From the NCBI GenBank assembly GCA_028122735.1, contig JAOHSR010000005.1, positions 1-55,020 of the forward strand: 55,020 nt of DNA, given 5' to 3'. The first letter of the stretch is position 1, and every line of letters starts with the position of its first letter. The DNA is from Flavobacteriales bacterium (lineage in GTDB: Bacteria; Bacteroidota; Bacteroidia; Flavobacteriales; BACL11). This document shows, piece by piece, positions 51,665 through 55,020 of this stretch. The notes under the pieces are model-generated. The model had not been told where the DNA came from and ran no database searches. It was given only the letters and a program-made list of their open reading frames with translations. The position numbers and the translations under genes were made by a program.

Positions 51665-52942
51665 ATGATGGAAATAAATAATTCAGAAATAATTGTTGGT
51701 TTAGATATAGGTACAACTAAAGTTTCTATAATAATTGGAAGAAGAAATCAATATAATAAAATTGAAATACTAGGAAATGGAAAATCGGTTTCTAGCGGAG
51801 TTTCAAGAGGAATTGTTTCAAATATTGACAAAACTGTTGAGTCTATAAAGCAAGCACTTGATGAAGTTGAAAAAAAGAATAACCTCTCTATTAAGGAAGT
51901 ATTTGTTGGAATAGCTGGACAACATATTAAGAGTTTACAACACAGGGGGGAAATAGTTAGAGACAATATTAATGTTGAGATTGGTCAGCAGGATATTGAT
52001 AAGCTAAAAGAAAATATGTTTAAGCTTATAACTATTCCAGGAGAAGAAGTTATACACGTTATTCCGCAGGAATATACTGTTGATGGTGAAGATGGAATAC
52101 AGGATCCTAAAGGAATGGCAGGTGTTAAGCTAGAAGCAAATTTTCATGTAATTACTGCTCAGGTTGGAGCTGTTAGAAATATTATGAGATGTGTTGAAAA
52201 GGCTGGTCTTGTTCCAAGAGAACTTATTTTAGAACCCTTTGCATCTGCAATTGCTACTCTTGATGAAGATGAGCTAAGGGAAGGAGTAGCTTTAGTTGAT
52301 ATTGGTGGAGGAACAACTGATGTTGCTATTTTTTTAGATAATATTATTAGACATACTGCTGTGATTCCTTTTGGAGGTAATATTGTAACAAAAGATATTA
52401 AAACAGGTCTTTCTATTTTAGATAAGCAAGCAGAACTTTTAAAAATAAAATTTGGAGCAGCAATGTATACGGACGATCAAGAAAATATCATGGTTTCTAT
52501 TCCTGGTCTTCGTGGAAGAGAGCCAAAAGAAATTGCAGTAAAAAATCTATCTGAAATTATTGGTGCTAGAATGAAAGAAATAATTGATTTAGTATATCAT
52601 GAAATAAAAGTTTCAGGATATGAAAATAAATTAATGATGGGGATAGTAATTACTGGAGGTGGTTCCCAATTAAAGAATTTACAACAATTAGTTTCATTTA
52701 TTACTGCTAAAGAAACAAGAATAGGGTATCCAAATGAACATCTCTCTAGCGATTCAAAAGATATGGTTAAGAGTCCAATGTATTCAACTGGTGTCGGATT
52801 GGTACTAAAAGGTTTTGAAAATAAAATAAAAAGTAATTTAAATCAAATTAATAATGATGAAACTGAAGAAGATTCTACAAAAGAAAAATCAAAAAGTTTA
52901 ATTGCATTATTTACTGACTTTTTTGAAGATAATATAGATTAA
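51665..52942 (+). CDS. ftsA: Cell division protein FtsA
   Basis: A 425-residue actin-like protein that tethers FtsZ. VGLDIGTTKVSIIIGRR is the phosphate-1 motif, LVDIGGGTTDVAIF phosphate-2, and VITGGGSQLKNL the adenosine motif. The 1C domain lies between residues ~85 and 165. The C-terminus (SLIALFTDFFEDNID) is amphipathic and membrane-targeting. ATG occurs twice in a row (51665, 51668). A 38-base A-rich leader without any hairpin separates it from ftsZ. Confidence 0.96.
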   Translation: MMEINNSEIIVGLDIGTTKVSIIIGRRNQYNKIEILGNGKSVSSGVSRGIVSNIDKTVESIKQALDEVEKKNNLSIKEVFVGIAGQHIKSLQHRGEIVRDNINVEIGQQDIDKLKENMFKLITIPGEEVIHVIPQEYTVDGEDGIQDPKGMAGVKLEANFHVITAQVGAVRNIMRCVEKAGLVPRELILEPFASAIATLDEDELREGVALVDIGGGTTDVAIFLDNIIRHTAVIPFGGNIVTKDIKTGLSILDKQAELLKIKFGAAMYTDDQENIMVSIPGLRGREPKEIAVKNLSEIIGARMKEIIDLVYHEIKVSGYENKLMMGIVITGGGSQLKNLQQLVSFITAKETRIGYPNEHLSSDSKDMVKSPMYSTGVGLVLKGFENKIKSNLNQINNDETEEDSTKEKSKSLIALFTDFFEDNID

Positions 52943-52980
52943 AGAAAACAAATAAATAAAAACAAATAAAAACAACAAAT
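52943..52980 (+). other. A-rich ftsZ leader
   Basis: The 38 bases before the ftsZ ATG are almost all A with some T and C and only a single G near the start. There is no Shine-Dalgarno. An A-rich unstructured leader is what strong Bacteroidota start sites tend to show, so it likely enhances translation of ftsZ over its neighbours. Confidence 0.5.
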
Positions 52981-54618
52981 ATGAGCTTAATAGATACAGA
53001 TTTTGAATTTCAATTACCAAAAAATCAATCTTCACAAATTAAAGTGATGGGAGTTGGAGGCGGCGGAAGCAATGCCGTAAATTATATGTTTGAACATGGG
53101 ATAAAGGGAGTAGATTTTGTTATTTGTAATACAGATCTCCAAGCTCTTGAAGCTAGTGTAATACCAACAAAAATTCAATTAGGAAAGAATCTTACAGAAG
53201 GTTTAGGTGCTGGATCTGATCCTGATGTTGGAATGAAAGCAGCACAAGAAAGCTCAGATAGAATTAGTGAATTATTAGATGCAAATACTAAAATGTTATT
53301 TATAACTGCAGGAATGGGTGGCGGGACTGGCACTGGTGCTGCTCCAGTCATTGCTGAAATTGCAAGGGATAAAGGAATTTTAACAATAGCTGTTGTAACT
53401 CATCCATTTGCTAATGAAGGGGGTTATAGAAAGCAGTATGCTAAGGATGGATTAGAAGAATTAAAAAAGTATGTTGATACATTATTAGTTATTAATAATG
53501 ATAAATTAATTGAAATTTATGGCGATTTAACATTCACTCAAGCCTTTGGCAAAGCAAATGAAGTTTTAAATACAGCTACAAAAGGAATCGCAGAGGTAAT
53601 CTCTCAGCATTTAAGAGTTAATATTGATTTAAATGATGCTAGAAAAGTATTAGAAAATAGTGGAACTGCTGTTATGGGTCAAGCTATAGCTAGCGGAGAG
53701 AATCGAGCAATAGAGGCTGTAACGGAGGCATTAGATTCTCCACTTTTAAATGATAATGACATTACAGGTGCTGAACAAGTATTATTAAAAATAGTTTCTG
53801 GTGAAGGAACTGATGAGATTACAATTAAAGAATTAGGAATTATAAAGGATCAGATTCAAAAAGCTGCTGGAAGAGATGTAAATATTATTGAAGGTATTGG
53901 TAATGATGCTTCATTAGCAGGTGAAGTTAGTATTACTGTAATAGCAACTGGATTTGAAACTAAAAAAGTAAATGAACCAGTTACTATTAAACTTGAAGAT
54001 ACAGATGATATTGTTGATAATGCTTCTGATCATTTAGGAACAATAAATGATAATGTTCAACAGACACTATACCTTGAAGATGAGGATGAGTCATTTGATT
54101 CTGAACACTTTAAATCAGAAGTGGTAGAGGTTCAAAAAATTGTTGAAACAGATAAAAAAGTTATAAGTTTAGAAGACGATGAACATTTTGTTGCTGAGCC
54201 AGAAGAATTAATTTCTGATATTTTAGAATTAAATAACGAAGATTCTAATTTAGAAAAAAAAGTTTTAGTAAATAAAGATATAACTAATGAGGAAAGTTTA
54301 GAATTTCATCAGCCAAGTATTGAAGAAGGTGAGAAATTGAATTCTGAAGAAGATATTCAATTAGTAGATAATAAATCTATGCGAATTGAAGCTAGAGAAA
54401 GAGAGGTGCGATTAAGAGAAATCTCAATAAAATTAAGAACTCCTTCTGGATTAACTAAGCTTGAAGATGAGCCAGCATATAAAAGAAACAATATTGATTT
54501 AGAAGAAACTGCTCATTCTTCTGAAGATGAGATCTCTCATTTTTCATTAACTTCAGATAATGAAGAAAAGATAATTCTTAAAGATAAAAATTCTTTTTTA
54601 CACGATAATGTGGATTAA
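52981..54618 (+). CDS. ftsZ: Cell division protein FtsZ
   Basis: A 545-residue tubulin-like GTPase that forms the division ring. GVGGGGSNAVNYM is the N-terminal loop, GMGGGTGTGAAP from residue 111 the tubulin signature, and NIDLNDARKVL the T7 region. Residues ~325 onward are a long, acidic, low-complexity linker, making the protein ~150 residues longer than E. coli FtsZ. The end PAYKRNNIDL and NSFLHDNVD is the conserved peptide of this phylum. It is the last gene of the dcw cluster. Confidence 0.98.
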   Translation: MSLIDTDFEFQLPKNQSSQIKVMGVGGGGSNAVNYMFEHGIKGVDFVICNTDLQALEASVIPTKIQLGKNLTEGLGAGSDPDVGMKAAQESSDRISELLDANTKMLFITAGMGGGTGTGAAPVIAEIARDKGILTIAVVTHPFANEGGYRKQYAKDGLEELKKYVDTLLVINNDKLIEIYGDLTFTQAFGKANEVLNTATKGIAEVISQHLRVNIDLNDARKVLENSGTAVMGQAIASGENRAIEAVTEALDSPLLNDNDITGAEQVLLKIVSGEGTDEITIKELGIIKDQIQKAAGRDVNIIEGIGNDASLAGEVSITVIATGFETKKVNEPVTIKLEDTDDIVDNASDHLGTINDNVQQTLYLEDEDESFDSEHFKSEVVEVQKIVETDKKVISLEDDEHFVAEPEELISDILELNNEDSNLEKKVLVNKDITNEESLEFHQPSIEEGEKLNSEEDIQLVDNKSMRIEAREREVRLREISIKLRTPSGLTKLEDEPAYKRNNIDLEETAHSSEDEISHFSLTSDNEEKIILKDKNSFLHDNVD

Positions 54619-54620
54619 AA

Positions 54621-54642
54621 AAACCGTCTGTTAAGACGGTTT
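54621..54642. terminator. Bidirectional terminator between ftsZ and groEL
   Basis: AAACCGTCT (54621-54629) and AGACGGTTT (54634-54642) form a nine-pair stem around GTTA. A-rich sequence before and T-rich after give U-runs on both strands, so it can end both convergent genes. Confidence 0.92.
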
Positions 54643-54647
54643 TAGTA

Positions 54648-55020
54648 TTACATCATTCCAGGCATTCCTCCTCCGCCCATTGGAGGCATTGGTGGTCCGG
54701 AATTTTCTTCTTTAATATTAGAAATAACGCATTCTGTAGTTAGAAGCATACCAGCAACTGATGATGCATTCTCTAATGCAACTCTAACAACCTTTGCAGG
54801 GTCAATTACACCAGCTTTATACAAGCTTTCAAATGTTTCTGTTTTAGCATTAAATCCAAAGTCAGCTTTTCCATCCTTTACTTTTGCAACTATTACAGAT
54901 CCTTCTAAGCCAGCATTTTCTACAATTTGTCTTAGTGGTTCCTCAACAGCTCTATAAATGATATTAATTCCAGTTTGTTCGTCATCATTTTCAGCCTTTA
55001 GTTTATCCAAGCTTTGTGAA
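54648..55020 (-). CDS. groL: Chaperonin GroEL, C-terminal part
   Basis: The frame is open to the window's right edge, so only the last 123 residues are seen. They match the GroEL end: [40 protein letters not shown] and [11 protein letters not shown]. The tail GGGGMPGMM is the flexible Gly-Met tail inside the folding chamber. A TTG at 55008 is an internal codon, not a start. It converges with ftsZ across the shared terminator. Confidence 0.97.
   Translation of the reverse strand, partial: SQSLDKLKAENDDEQTGINIIYRAVEEPLRQIVENAGLEGSVIVAKVKDGKADFGFNAKTETFESLYKAGVIDPAKVVRVALENASSVAGMLLTTECVISNIKEENSGPPMPPMGGGGMPGMM

Noticed and set aside
1-55020. CRISPR array, tRNA/rRNA genes, insertion sequence, prophage or defence island
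   Set aside because: Read on both strands, no regular spaced repeats, no cloverleaf with a CCA/TΨC pattern, no transposase, integrase or phage gene, and no known defence gene cluster were seen.

Overview
The window is a strongly AT-rich, densely coding stretch of a Bacteroidota chromosome, almost certainly a flavobacterium. The evidence is the gliding-motility genes gldB, gldC, gldD and gldE, an M43 protease that ends in a type IX secretion (T9SS) sorting tail, a PASTA-type FtsI inside a Bacteroidota-style division cluster, DUF4286, and repeated TAnnTTTG promoter elements with little sign of Shine-Dalgarno sequences. Genes are tightly packed: same-strand neighbours often overlap by 1-14 bases, and several convergent pairs overlap at their 3' ends, which suggests a streamlined genome. 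I saw no tRNA or rRNA gene, CRISPR array, insertion sequence or prophage, and base composition looks even throughout.

Layout. 1-5.9 kb: the 3' part of aspartate kinase, a 600-residue protein of unknown function that resembles FMN-dependent nitronate monooxygenases, then a leftward run mlaE-mlaF-rsmA-2-hydroxyacid dehydrogenase. 5.9-10.4 kb: a tiny lipoprotein, a probable heavy-metal exporter, an SprT-like metalloprotein, manC and fumC. 10.4-20 kb: a tiny membrane protein, prfB-recX, an MFS transporter, the leftward operon hup - 29-residue basic protein - rng, then mutY-ssb-gldE-gldD-EamA. 20-30.4 kb: a secreted M43 protease, rplU-rpmA, serS, a TPR protein, DUF4286, an MBL hydrolase, a short TauE protein, an M20 amidohydrolase, a flavoprotein and recQ. 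30.5-39.5 kb: kdsD-tatC-lptB, purS-pssA, lnt, a small unknown protein with an internal duplication, nadE, gldB-gldC, engB and an alpha/beta hydrolase. 39.6-54.6 kb: the full division and cell wall cluster mraZ-rsmH-ftsL-ftsI-murE-mraY-murD-ftsW-murG-murC-ftsQ-ftsA-ftsZ. A bidirectional terminator separates it from the 3' end of groEL.

How the genes work together. Much of the window serves the cell envelope. The mur genes, mraY, murG, ftsW and ftsI build and cross-link meso-DAP peptidoglycan at the division site set by FtsZ and FtsA. kdsD and lptB serve lipopolysaccharide synthesis and export, mlaE and mlaF move lipids, lnt matures lipoproteins (including GldB and GldD), pssA makes phospholipid, and the gld products support T9SS and gliding. 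A second group handles genome maintenance and translation: mutY, ssb, recX, recQ, hup, rng, rsmA, rsmH, prfB, rplU, rpmA, serS and engB.

The most notable signals are: TAnnTTTG elements lying only 4-10 bases before several start codons; a three-copy, 10-base-period MraZ box before mraZ; an RF2 gene without the programmed frameshift; the conserved-looking 29-residue basic peptide with its codon-built hairpin; the Cys-rich 600-residue protein; and the internal duplication in the protein at 35.5 kb. I did not find clear evidence of a wholly new multi-gene system.
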